Shown: positions 23,575 through 30,265 of the stretch, piece after piece
How positions within the stretch are numbered: the first letter of the stretch is position 1
Layout of the letters: every line of letters begins with the position of its first letter
Origin: Ga0077560 sp046330435
Lineage (GTDB): Bacteria; Actinomycetota; Thermoleophilia; Miltoncostaeales; Miltoncostaeaceae
Direction of reading: 5' to 3'
Assembly: GCA_046330435.1 (NCBI GenBank)
Contig: JAXLST010000025.1
Span: forward strand, 1-47,678
Length of the DNA stretch: 47,678 nucleotides
The notes under the pieces: generated by a model
Databases searched by the model: none
What the model saw: only the letters and a program-made list of their open reading frames with translations
Told to the model about the DNA's origin: nothing
Program-made: the position numbers and the translations under genes

Positions 23575-25778
23575 CAGCCGGCCCGCCAGTCGTCGTCGGG
23601 ATCGGTCGTGATCCCGAAGCGTTCTGCGATGACTTGTTGTGCGAGGTCGAGGTCGGAGTGCGGGTCCCGGTGCTCGTTGGTGAGCACAGGCATTTGAGCT
23701 TGGACTGGGTCCCGGGACCCTGGCCTACGTAGGCCCAGGGACCCAGGGACCCACTTGTCCACCGGGTCCTGGGACCCGTGCGGGACCCGGTGGGACCCGG
23801 TGGGACCCGGTTGCCGGTACTGGTCGGACTTCGGGTCCTGGTTCTGCCGGTACGGCTTGACCAGGTGGTGGACCTTGGACTTCTTCGGGCCTTCCTCGAT
23901 CCGGATGTGCCCTTCTTCGATCAGCGTCTCAATGGCGTCCTGTGCCCACCGCTTCTTCGACCCGGTTCCTCTGAGGAGTTCGTTCTTGCCGAGGGGCCGC
24001 CCTTCGCGTTCGAGGGTGCGGCTGGCGTTCTCCATGATCGCGGTGCGCCGTGTGACTTCCTGCGGTGCCGCGGTGTCGGTGAACTCGATGTCCCACGTGA
24101 TCGCCCCACCGGCCGCCGGGTGGAACGTGAGGACCGCTGCTCCGGCCTGCCCGCGGTGCAGGTGCCCGGGGCGGTCTTTCATGACCCGGAGGCGGACCTT
24201 GCCGGGGCTGGTGCGTGACAGCCGCGCACTGGTGACGTGCTCACTTCGGATCGACACGTCGGCGGCGGCGGTCTTGCGGAATGACCCGGCGCTGTACATC
24301 CCGCGGTTCTCCGGGTTCCGGGTGAGGTGGTCGAGGATGACGACGGCCGCGCCGGCCTTGTGGAACGGGTTGATGTGCCGCTGGTTGAACGCCTCCACCT
24401 CGGACCCGGCGTTCGGGTTGTAGCCGTGGTGGGTGAGCGCCGGGTCGTACGCGTCGATCACCACGAGGTCCGGGTCGAGGTCCCGGTACGGCTCGAACCA
24501 GTCGGGGCCGTCCTGGTCGATGGGGCCTTCGGGGACGATGTACTTGAACCGTTCCATGTCGGTGTCGGTGGCCCCCAGGTCACGCATCCGCTGGTGGAGT
24601 TCGTCCCCGCCCATCGCGTCGTAGTCGAACCACACGACGGTCCCGCCGTCTTCAAGGATCTGCCGGCACGCGATCTGCAGGCACAGGGTCTTGAGCGTTT
24701 CCGGCTCCCCCGCGAACAGGTGCCGTTTCCCGCGGTACAGGACCCCTTGGCCGGCTTGGTTGGTGAGCAGGTCGGGTCCCGGGGTGCCCGCGATCTGGGC
24801 TGCTGCGTCCGCGAGCGACACCCACGGGACGCGGCGAGGAAAAGGTGTTTTCGTCGCCGCGTCGTGCGCCTGGTCGTCGTCCCTCGCGCGGGTCGGTGTG
24901 TACGTGTCGTCGCACGCCTCGATGGCCCGGGCGATGGTCTGCGCCCCGTACTTGGTGTCCCCGCCGACGCTGCGGTCCCACTTGTCGCGCATCAGCCCGG
25001 ACGCCCGGAATAGCCGGTCGATCCGCGCGGCGTCCCGGCCGGTCCAGAACGCGAGCATCACGCATAGCGCCATGTCGGCGGCGCTGTCGTCGCCCCCGTG
25101 GTCGCTGGTGTCCCCGTGGTCGTAGAGGAGCCGGAACTTCTGGCCGTTGGCGGCGCCACGGGCGAGCTGCAGCAGGTCGGCGTCATCGGTGGGGATGCCG
25201 GCCACCGGCTGTACGGGCGGCTCGGCCGGCTTGGCCCGTTCCGCCGGGAAGTGCTCCGCGAGCAATTCCTCGAGGACGTCTTGCCGGTGCTCCACGGTGT
25301 CCGGCATTCCCGCGACCGGGTGCCCGGTGACGGTGAAGAACCGGCCCTGGTCGTACACCTCGATCCCCGCGTGTTTCCTGCCCTTGGCGGGGAGCTCCCC
25401 CCGGGCGATCAGGTGCATGCCGGTCCCCGAAGGGCTGTACTCGGTGAACGTCTGGAACCGCAGGGCCCAGCCTGCCGCCCATTCCTCGATCCGCCCGGTG
25501 CGCGGGTCGATGCACTTGTCGAGGTCGATCCCGACGTACGGGTCGTCGGCGGTGAACACGAACCCGATGCCGTCGTGTCCGTGTTCGGTGGCGGCTGCGA
25601 TGGCGGTGTCGATGTCCGCCCAGGTCGCGGGGTCCGTGGAACTCGCCCACTTGTTCGGGCGCTTCGCCTGGTACGGGCGTTTGGTCCAGTCGCCCCGGGT
25701 GTCGTCCATCTCCCGGCGCCAGCACACCCACTGTGGCCGGTCGCGGAGTTCAGCGGGGATCGTGAGGGTGCCGTTCAT
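23574..25778 (-). CDS. primase-polymerase / RecA-fold helicase fusion protein
   Basis: 734 residues. Residues 1-190 look like an archaeo-eukaryotic primase (Prim-Pol) domain of the NrS-1 type: DRPQWVCWRRE, the metal pair Asp85/Asp87 in YVGIDLDKC, His122 in SPSGTGMHLI and GIEVYDQGRFFTVTG. A linker region around 200-310 follows. A RecA/RepA-like ATPase then has Walker A GEPETLKTL (357-365) and Walker B DLVVIDAYDP (Asp442), with VVILDHLTRN later. The C-terminal 140 residues hold a winged-helix-like piece and a low-complexity Pro/Gly/Arg stretch encoded by the GGGACCC repeats. It would prime and unwind the excised element. It overlaps both neighbours by 1-4 bases. Confidence 0.85.
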   Translation of the reverse strand: MNGTLTIPAELRDRPQWVCWRREMDDTRGDWTKRPYQAKRPNKWASSTDPATWADIDTAIAAATEHGHDGIGFVFTADDPYVGIDLDKCIDPRTGRIEEWAAGWALRFQTFTEYSPSGTGMHLIARGELPAKGRKHAGIEVYDQGRFFTVTGHPVAGMPDTVEHRQDVLEELLAEHFPAERAKPAEPPVQPVAGIPTDDADLLQLARGAANGQKFRLLYDHGDTSDHGGDDSAADMALCVMLAFWTGRDAARIDRLFRASGLMRDKWDRSVGGDTKYGAQTIARAIEACDDTYTPTRARDDDQAHDAATKTPFPRRVPWVSLADAAAQIAGTPGPDLLTNQAGQGVLYRGKRHLFAGEPETLKTLCLQIACRQILEDGGTVVWFDYDAMGGDELHQRMRDLGATDTDMERFKYIVPEGPIDQDGPDWFEPYRDLDPDLVVIDAYDPALTHHGYNPNAGSEVEAFNQRHINPFHKAGAAVVILDHLTRNPENRGMYSAGSFRKTAAADVSIRSEHVTSARLSRTSPGKVRLRVMKDRPGHLHRGQAGAAVLTFHPAAGGAITWDIEFTDTAAPQEVTRRTAIMENASRTLEREGRPLGKNELLRGTGSKKRWAQDAIETLIEEGHIRIEEGPKKSKVHHLVKPYRQNQDPKSDQYRQPGPTGSHRVPHGSQDPVDKWVPGSLGLRRPGSRDPVQAQMPVLTNEHRDPHSDLDLAQQVIAERFGITTDPDDDWRAG
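23662..23839. repeat. cluster of GGGWCCC repeats, candidate clt/origin site
   Basis: Seven exact GGGACCC copies start at 23714, 23738, 23746, 23771, 23782, 23792 and 23802, with GGGTCCC at 23662 and 23707 and near-copies GGGTCCT at 23764 and 23833. The last four exact copies are spaced 10-11 bases, one helical turn. Three of them read GACCCGGT, one base from the GACCCGGA repeat I recall as the TraB recognition sequence of Streptomyces plasmid pSVH1. Inside the cluster is a perfect 14-bp palindrome GGCCTACGTAGGCC (23722-23735). All this lies in the poorly conserved 3' end of the primase gene. Confidence 0.6.
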
Positions 25779-26179
25779 GTCGACACCTCCGTGACCCGCC
25801 GGTACCGGTACCCGTCGAGGTCGTCCCGGTGCTCATGGAGGTGCCGCGCCTGCACCAGCCCGTAGTCACACACGACCACGGGGTGGGCGAGCACGTCCGC
25901 CGCGTCGGGGGCGTGCTCCCAGTAGTGGACGGGGAAGGTCCGTTCCGCCCCGTCACGGTTGACGTAAACCGCGACGACCGGCCGGGTGCATGGCACGAGG
26001 GTCCGGGGGAGTCGCAGGTCGAGGAGTTCCAGCTTCTCCCGCTGGGTGTAGATCCCGAGTCGGCTGACCGTCTCGTTCATCGGGTCGTAGATGACGGGGC
26101 GCCCGTCGTCGAGTTCCGTGATGGGGAGTGTGAGACGCCCCCATTCGGGGTGGTTGAAGTCCGCGAGCAGGCTGGTCAT
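25775..26179 (-). CDS. element protein of unknown function
   Basis: 134 residues from ATG 26179 (MTSLLADFNHPEWG). Soluble, with beta-rich blocks RLTLPITELDDGRPVIYDP and PVVAVYVNRDGAERTFPVHY. I do not recognise a family. It is coupled at both ends: its start overlaps the upstream stop (ATGA) and its stop overlaps the primase start (ATGA at 25775-25778), so it is expressed with the primase and may be an accessory to it. Confidence 0.7.
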   Translation of the reverse strand: MTSLLADFNHPEWGRLTLPITELDDGRPVIYDPMNETVSRLGIYTQREKLELLDLRLPRTLVPCTRPVVAVYVNRDGAERTFPVHYWEHAPDAADVLAHPVVVCDYGLVQARHLHEHRDDLDGYRYRRVTEVST

Positions 26180-26364
26180 GCCGCACCCCACATGAGTCGG
26201 CCGATCAGGTTCATCGCCAGTTGCCGGGCCTCGGGGGACTGCGGGTCGATGCCCGTGTCCTCACAGATGCAGACCACGACGTGGATGACGGTCCACGCGA
26301 TCGCCCCGATCGTGTCGTCGGGGCAGCCCTCGGGGATCGGGAAGTCGAACAGGTCGGTGGTCAC
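26176..26364 (-). CDS. small element protein of unknown function
   Basis: 62 residues from GTG 26364 (VTTDLFDFPIPEGCPDDTIG ... LIGRLMWGAA). One hydrophobic helix (IGAIAWTVIHVVVCI) is possibly a membrane segment but includes charged flanks, so this is uncertain. Start overlaps the preceding gene's stop (GTGA) and stop overlaps the next start (ATGA). Coupling on both sides is the main evidence that it is real. Confidence 0.6.
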   Translation of the reverse strand: MTTDLFDFPIPEGCPDDTIGAIAWTVIHVVVCICEDTGIDPQSPEARQLAMNLIGRLMWGAA

Positions 26365-26558
26365 TTGGCACCGCCCTTCGCCTTGCGGTCCAGGCGGGCG
26401 AGTCGTTCCGCGAGGTCCGGGACGGTGATGTCCTCCAGGTCCCTGACGGCCTGGTCGAGGGGCGTGAGCCACGACTCGATGCGGTCGAGGCGACGCTTGA
26501 TCTCCGCGACCTGCTTCGCGACGCGGATAGAGAAGTCCGTCAGTTCCTCCGGCCTCAC
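26361..26558 (-). CDS. small coiled-coil element protein
   Basis: 65 residues from GTG 26558. Highly helical and charged with heptad-like spacing (VAKQVAEIKRRLDRIESWL ... DLAERLARLDRKAKGG), so probably a coiled-coil oligomer. No known family. It overlaps the previous stop and the next start by GTGA, placing it firmly in the primase-xis-int operon. Confidence 0.6.
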   Translation of the reverse strand: MRPEELTDFSIRVAKQVAEIKRRLDRIESWLTPLDQAVRDLEDITVPDLAERLARLDRKAKGGAK

Positions 26559-27121
26559 CGCGCACCTCCGATCGGTGCGGGGGCCAGGCTGCCCGTCAGA
26601 CGGGCATGAGGTGGCTCAGGGTCGCTACTGCTGCTGGTCCGGGACCTGGTGGTGGACCCCGCGTGGCGGCGTGCCGCCCGGACACTGCGCCGAGCGAACC
26701 GGGTCATGGGGGTACGCCGCTGCCGGGGACGTGGGATGCGCACACCGTGCTTGGCGGCGAACTCTGCTGCGTCCCTGTGCCTGCCGGCGAGGATCAACCT
26801 CGCGTGGATGTGTTGGTCGATCTTGGCGGTGATCTGCGCCTGGGCGGCCTCTGCGGCGCCGCCGGTCGTGCGCTTCTCCGTGGTGCTCTCGCCGTCCGGC
26901 TCGATGCCGTCTGCATGTTCGCGGATGATCGTGCCGTCATCGTCGGTCCCGACCATGTACCAGTAGTTCGAGTTGGGGCCGGGGTGGTTCTTGAATCGGA
27001 ACGGGGTGCCGTCGGGGGCGATTCCCGTTTCGAGGGTGTCGCCGCGGTCCTCGGTCGGGACGGCTGCGGTTGTCTCCTCGGCTCGCGCCTCCGTGTGGAG
27101 GGTGCCGGAACTGCTGCCCAT
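26555..27121 (-). CDS. first gene of the int/primase operon, unknown function
   Basis: 188 residues from ATG 27121, which has GGAG 8 bases upstream. The N-terminal half is acidic and Thr/Glu-rich with a compact block FRFKNHPGPNSNYWYMVGTDDDG. The middle is helical (AQITAKIDQHIHARLILAGR). The C-terminal 60 residues are very Arg/Ser-rich and may bind nucleic acid. I do not recognise it. It leads an eight-gene coupled series that ends with the integrase. Confidence 0.65.
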   Translation of the reverse strand: MGSSSGTLHTEARAEETTAAVPTEDRGDTLETGIAPDGTPFRFKNHPGPNSNYWYMVGTDDDGTIIREHADGIEPDGESTTEKRTTGGAAEAAQAQITAKIDQHIHARLILAGRHRDAAEFAAKHGVRIPRPRQRRTPMTRFARRSVRAARRHAGSTTRSRTSSSSDPEPPHARLTGSLAPAPIGGAR

Positions 27122-27269
27122 GTTGGGACTCCGATCGTCGCTTGGTTGTCCCGTCGTGCGCTGTGATGAGTGCACTTGCCCCGCCGTCCAGGAGCGGGCG
27201 GGGCACAGGTGCACGGGACACGCCAGCGACGACGTTGCGTGCGAGGCTGCCACACCTCGTGGAGAACGC

Positions 27270-27292
27270 AAAAACCCCACGTCCATCGGGGT
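27270..27292 (-). terminator. possible attenuator in the leader of the int/primase operon
   Basis: On the minus strand ACCCC-9 bases-GGGGT is followed by a run of T (five in all), the form of a short intrinsic terminator. It lies about 150 bases upstream of the first gene of the minus-strand operon, between that gene and the divergent toxin promoter. It would stop transcripts entering the operon from the left-hand side of the toxin promoter or act as an attenuator. The stem is short, so confidence is modest. Confidence 0.4.
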
Positions 27293-27343
27293 CAAGCGTG
27301 ATTGACCACCCATCCGGATAGAGGTTCTCGCGCAACATCTGGG

Positions 27344-27371
27344 TTGACACGCTCAGTCTTGGAGGTAGCCT
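27344..27371 (+). promoter_or_regulatory. promoter of the toxin-antitoxin pair
   Basis: A consensus -35 TTGACA at 27344-27349, 16 bases, then TAGCCT (TANNNT-type -10) at 27366-27371. The predicted transcript start falls within one or two bases of the TTG toxin start at 27380, suggesting a leaderless mRNA. This is the clearest sigma-70-like promoter in the element. Confidence 0.6.
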
Positions 27372-27379
27372 GTCGATGA

Positions 27380-27727
27380 TTGCCTTGGGACATCGAAATG
27401 ACCGACGCATGCCAGGCCTGGTACGACGACCTGTCGGAAGACGATGCAGCCAGGGTGACCGCCGCGATTGACTACTTGGCCGAGCAGGGACCGAGCGCCA
27501 AGCGTCCAGTCGTTGGAAAAATCGAGGGCAGCAAGCAGACGAACCTCAAGGAACTGATCGCAGGGAACTTCCGTGTGCTCTTTGCGTTTGGTCCAGACCG
27601 TGCGGCCATCCTCCTCGTAGGGGGCGACAAGTCCCAGGCGGGGTGGAAGGCGTGGTACCGAGGGGCGATCAAGCAAGCAGAAGAAGAACTGGACGAGATC
27701 TTGAAGGCGAGGCGCTCCCCCAAGTAG
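27380..27727 (+). CDS. RelE/HigB-family toxin of a type II toxin-antitoxin pair
   Basis: 115 residues. HigB/RelE-type pattern: WDIEMTDACQAWYDDLSEDD at the start, LAEQGPSAKRPVVGKIEGSK in the middle, and the beta-strand core LKELIAGNFRVLFAFGPDRAAILLVGGDK. These toxins are usually ribosome-dependent mRNA interferases. The start is TTG 27380, because an in-frame TGA immediately precedes it and the conserved WDIE segment requires it; ATG 27398 would remove that segment. The antitoxin gene follows 13 bases later. Codon use is less extreme in GC than the chromosomal genes. It may stabilise the element. Confidence 0.85.
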   Translation: MPWDIEMTDACQAWYDDLSEDDAARVTAAIDYLAEQGPSAKRPVVGKIEGSKQTNLKELIAGNFRVLFAFGPDRAAILLVGGDKSQAGWKAWYRGAIKQAEEELDEILKARRSPK

Positions 27728-27739
27728 CGGGAGCGCCCT

Positions 27740-28120
27740 ATGTGGATGGGGCACATCATGGGCAAGACGCATCGTTGGAGCGACGTTCGCAAGGCGAAGG
27801 TTGAGAAGCATCCCGGCCTTGAGGAGCGGATTGCGGTGGCGCGCAAGGGCCTTGACCAGGCTGTTGCTCTGTCATCGCTCGTTGCTGCGCGCCGCGCCCT
27901 CGGGGTGAAACAGGCTGAGGTTGCCGAAGTGCTGGGCGTTTCCCGCGCTCGCGTCTCTGCCATGGAACAGCAGGACGACCTCTACGTTTCGACTCTCCAG
28001 GACTACGTTGAGGCTTTGGGGGGTCGGCTTGAGTTGACGGCCGTGTTCGATGACGGTGGCACCGACGTGCCAGTCAGCATCCCGCTCGCGCCCGCGCGCG
28101 AGAAGGAGGCCTGCTCCTAG
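27740..28120 (+). CDS. XRE-family antitoxin (HigA-like)
   Basis: 126 residues from ATG 27740 (GGGAG 6 bases upstream); an in-frame ATG at 27758 is the alternative. The C-terminal half is a Cro/CI-type HTH: LGVKQAEVAEVLGVSRARVSAMEQ followed by LQDYVEALGGRLELTAVF, the typical end of HigA antitoxins. The toxin-first order is that of HigBA systems. It should neutralise the toxin and repress the promoter at 27344. Confidence 0.85.
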   Translation: MWMGHIMGKTHRWSDVRKAKVEKHPGLEERIAVARKGLDQAVALSSLVAARRALGVKQAEVAEVLGVSRARVSAMEQQDDLYVSTLQDYVEALGGRLELTAVFDDGGTDVPVSIPLAPAREKEACS

Positions 28121-28129
28121 CTTCCCTCT

Positions 28130-28504
28130 GTGCCAGCCTGGACCCCGTTCATTGTGGGTTCGCCAGCCGCTGCACAGTCAGTCCTAGCCAGGCGAGATGC
28201 GAACCGTGAAGGCCGCGCCAGCGTCTCCGTGAGCGCCTGCGTCGGCTCGCAGTTCGGTGCGGGCACGTTGGACCAGGAAGAAGGTCCGAGGGGTGTCGAG
28301 AAGAACTTCTTTCGCAACGTGCGCGTGCAAACGGTCTTCGTCACGATCGGGGTGGGGCTGACGATCTGGTTCGCCGGCCAGCACGGACTCGTGACCGCCC
28401 ACGTGTGCCTCGGTGACGCCTTCTGCATCTGGGCCGACGACGACGGCTGGAACGCTGAGATGGCGGACACCGCCCCGCCCGCGTTCAGGGCCCGGCCCCA
28501 CTGA
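28130..28504 (+). CDS. putative small membrane protein in the element
   Basis: Up to 124 residues from GTG 28130; the true start is unclear and may be further in, for example TTG 28268. The C-terminal half is the convincing part: a membrane segment VQTVFVTIGVGLTIWFAGQH followed by VTAHVCLGDAFCIWADDDGW, with two Cys residues. The first 55 residues look less protein-like. No known family. It lies on the same strand between the antitoxin and another membrane protein. Confidence 0.4.
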   Translation: MPAWTPFIVGSPAAAQSVLARRDANREGRASVSVSACVGSQFGAGTLDQEEGPRGVEKNFFRNVRVQTVFVTIGVGLTIWFAGQHGLVTAHVCLGDAFCIWADDDGWNAEMADTAPPAFRARPH

Positions 28505-28541
28505 TGCGCGTCCCTCACGCGCCTTCGCCCGGATCTGCACG

Positions 28542-28904
28542 GTGAACGTTCCCGGCTGGGCTATCGGGGTGGGTGTCGCGTTCGTGGTGCTGCTTGTGTG
28601 GAACGCCGCCCTCGCGGTCATCCTCGCCGTGCTCGCTGCGCTCGGCGTCGCCGCCTTCTACTCACTCCGCGCATTCGCGCCCATGATTCACGCGCACAAG
28701 CTGCGCACGGACCCCGTGTACCGGGCAAAGCACTTCGAGAGCGAACTCGCCGCCGCGAAGGGAGATCTCCAACGCGAACAGGACGAGGCAGAGGAGACGC
28801 GAAGGAAGCTGGAGCGCCGCGTGCGGGAACTGGAGAACGAGGTGCAAGTGCTGCGCGAACGGCACGGCGACCACGACCCCGTGACGCCGCCGCCTCGTTG
28901 GTGA
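28542..28904 (+). CDS. membrane-anchored coiled-coil protein of the element
   Basis: 120 residues from GTG 28542. Two adjacent hydrophobic segments (IGVGVAFVVLLVWNAALAVI, then LAVLAALGVAAFYSLRAF) are followed by a long charged helix (about 60-110; KGDLQREQDEAEETRRKLER, VRELENEVQVLRE) with clear heptads. AICEs often carry small membrane proteins of the Spd type that help plasmid spread in mycelium; this has that general form but no detectable family motif, and the organism need not be mycelial. Confidence 0.6.
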   Translation: MNVPGWAIGVGVAFVVLLVWNAALAVILAVLAALGVAAFYSLRAFAPMIHAHKLRTDPVYRAKHFESELAAAKGDLQREQDEAEETRRKLERRVRELENEVQVLRERHGDHDPVTPPPRW

Positions 28905-28928
28905 CCACCAGGTCCAGGGGAGACACCG

Positions 28929-29009
28929 ATGTCAACCGTTGAGGGATGGTTTTGGGTCATCCTCATCGGCCTGGCGGCCTTCTTCTATCTGCTCGATCGC
29001 CTCCGCTAA
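28929..29009 (+). CDS. 26-residue single-pass membrane microprotein
   Basis: ATG 28929 to TAA 29009, 26 residues: MSTVEGWFWVILIGLAAFFY then LLDRLR. It has a strong ribosome site (CAGGGGAGA, about 6 bases before ATG), a clean single membrane helix and basic end, and lies 24 bases after the previous membrane protein gene. A hairpin terminator follows 14 bases after its stop. These points argue that it is a real short gene. Function unknown; a Spd-like or pump-associated role is a guess. Confidence 0.6.
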   Translation: MSTVEGWFWVILIGLAAFFYLLDRLR

Positions 29010-29022
29010 CGGCGAATGCATC

Positions 29023-29053
29023 GAGTGGGGCGCCCTATTCGGGTGCCCCACTC
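29023..29053. terminator. strong hairpin terminator after the microprotein gene
   Basis: Stem GAGTGGGGCGCCC (29023-29035) and GGGTGCCCCACTC (29041-29053): 13 pairs with one G-T pair, 5-base loop. No T run follows. It separates the TA/membrane-protein unit from the transfer unit that starts at 29304. Confidence 0.65.
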
Positions 29054-29083
29054 AACCTGGCCGGGGGAGTTACCGATTCCCCC

Positions 29084-29114
29084 TTTACGCGGTGACCGGC
29101 CCTGGTGCTATGGT
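29084..29114 (+). promoter_or_regulatory. possible promoter for the transfer/replication genes
   Basis: TTTACG at 29084-29089 and TATGGT at 29109-29114 could be -35 and -10 boxes, although the 19-base spacer is long. They lie just after the hairpin at 29023-29053 and about 190 bases before the first gene of the tra/rep unit. The rest of the 29010-29303 gap holds no convincing gene. Confidence 0.3.
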
Positions 29115-29303
29115 CATCCGCATCCACTGTTCCTAGTGGGGACGCGCCGCGCCAACGGCCGCCCCCCGGCACCGAAGGGCAAACTTCGATGCACTGCGAA
29201 GGGTACCGCTTGGCGGTCGTTCCCCGGATCGGGGTGACTGCCGCATGCGCGGGTGCAGGCTCGACGGGTTGCTCGGGGTGCATTCACCCATGGAGGCAAA
29301 GCC

Positions 29304-29696
29304 ATGAGCCTGAAGTCTTTCCCGCTCGACACTGAGCGGATCCGCTTCGTCGCGATCGACGTCGCCCAGGTCTACGACTACCGGGACGACGGGTCGAAGT
29401 CCGACCGGCAGCGCACCGACAACGACGGCCGGCTGGTGTACCGCGTCAACGCGCTGGCGATCGTGGAGGGCGAGCCCGGCGGTGAGACCGTCGCCGTGCG
29501 CGTGTCGTTCGACGACGAGCCGGCGATCGTCCCGCTGTCCCCCGTGAAGTTCACGAACCTCACCGCGAGGCCGTGGGCGCAGGGCGACAGGAACGGCATC
29601 GCCCTGGTCGCGGACGGCGTGGAGGTCGAGACGAACTCCAACGGCCGGCGCAAGACGAGCGACCCGTTCACCCCGCCCGCGGAGGTGGCCGCCTGA
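29304..29696 (+). CDS. AICE-conserved protein, Pra-like
   Basis: 130 residues from ATG 29304 with GGAGG 7 bases upstream. The layout resembles small proteins encoded just before traB in Streptomyces AICEs, annotated as replication, integration and excision activators: an acidic opening, a TDNDGRLVYRVNALAIVEGE block, a beta strand pair VAVRVSFDDEPAIVPLSPVK, then FTNLTARPWAQGDRNGIAL and a Pro-rich end. If the analogy holds it would switch on excision and transfer genes. Similarity is by eye and weak in identity, so the function is tentative. Confidence 0.5.
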   Translation: MSLKSFPLDTERIRFVAIDVAQVYDYRDDGSKSDRQRTDNDGRLVYRVNALAIVEGEPGGETVAVRVSFDDEPAIVPLSPVKFTNLTARPWAQGDRNGIALVADGVEVETNSNGRRKTSDPFTPPAEVAA

Positions 29697-29752
29697 TCCA
29701 TGCCCGCCGAGTGGGGTGGGGCCACGTGGCCCTGCCCCGGCGGGAGGAACCA

Positions 29753-30265
29753 ATGATGAGACGATCACACAAGGCCCAGGTGGCGGCGGACCTCCGTACC
29801 GCCGCCCGCATGATCGAGCGCCACGGCTGGGCGCGGGAGCCGTACCCGTTGGCTGGTGGCGCGTTGGGTGCGAGCCTCGCCGCCGCCATGTGCTTGGCCC
29901 GGTTCGGTCGGTGGCCCGAGGCCCGCGGGAAGGAACTCAGGCTCCGGGACCCCCGGTACCGCCGGCTGTACGAGACGATGCTCCGCCGCGTCCAGGCCGA
30001 GCACTGCATCAGCATCTGCGAGTGGAACGCGCACGCCCGTTCCGCCGACGACGTGATCCACGCGGTGCGTTCCGTCGCGGACGCCCTGGACCCCCTGCCC
30101 GTGCCGCCGCTGGTGCCCGTGTTCGCCAGTGACACCGAACGGCGCCGGTCGATGCGGTCGTGGATGGCCCGCCAGGGAATCGACCTGTCGGACCTCCCGC
30201 CGGTCCCCGACGACCTGGTGGTGGTGCCCGACTGCATCCCCGACTGGATGGGGGCCCCACGATGA
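29753..30265 (+). CDS. DUF6197-family protein of the element
   Basis: 170 residues from ATG 29753 (GGGAGGA 5 bases upstream). Matches the DUF6197 pattern: LRTAARMIERHGW, a Gly/Ala-rich small-residue block GALGASLAAAMCLA, and the WN signature in ISICEWNAHARSADDVIHAV. The family is common in actinobacterial mobile elements and has no known role. The stop overlaps the TraB-like start (ATGA at 30262-30265), so it is coupled to the translocase. The C-terminal 40 residues are acidic and Pro-rich. Confidence 0.7.
   Translation: MMRRSHKAQVAADLRTAARMIERHGWAREPYPLAGGALGASLAAAMCLARFGRWPEARGKELRLRDPRYRRLYETMLRRVQAEHCISICEWNAHARSADDVIHAVRSVADALDPLPVPPLVPVFASDTERRRSMRSWMARQGIDLSDLPPVPDDLVVVPDCIPDWMGAPR

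Noticed and set aside
23700..23815. CRISPR array in the repeat cluster
   Set aside because: The repeats are 7 bases with 1-17-base gaps, inside a coding frame; no CRISPR-length repeats or cas genes are present.
27384..27390. CTTGGGA heptamer as a possible rolling-circle nick site
   Set aside because: It lies in the toxin coding start, has no flanking structure, and I am not sure of the consensus; a 7-base match is expected by chance.
26937..27410. Minus-strand ORF with a protein-like stretch (MLRENLYPDGWSITLDPDGR) upstream of the int operon
   Set aside because: It would run 185 bases into the next gene, which is better supported by its ribosome site and coupling; the later part is shadow-like. 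A short decayed gene cannot be excluded.
29188..29335. Small ORF in the gap before the Pra-like gene
   Set aside because: Weak ribosome site, Cys/Gly-rich unlikely composition and overlap with the well-supported gene at 29304.
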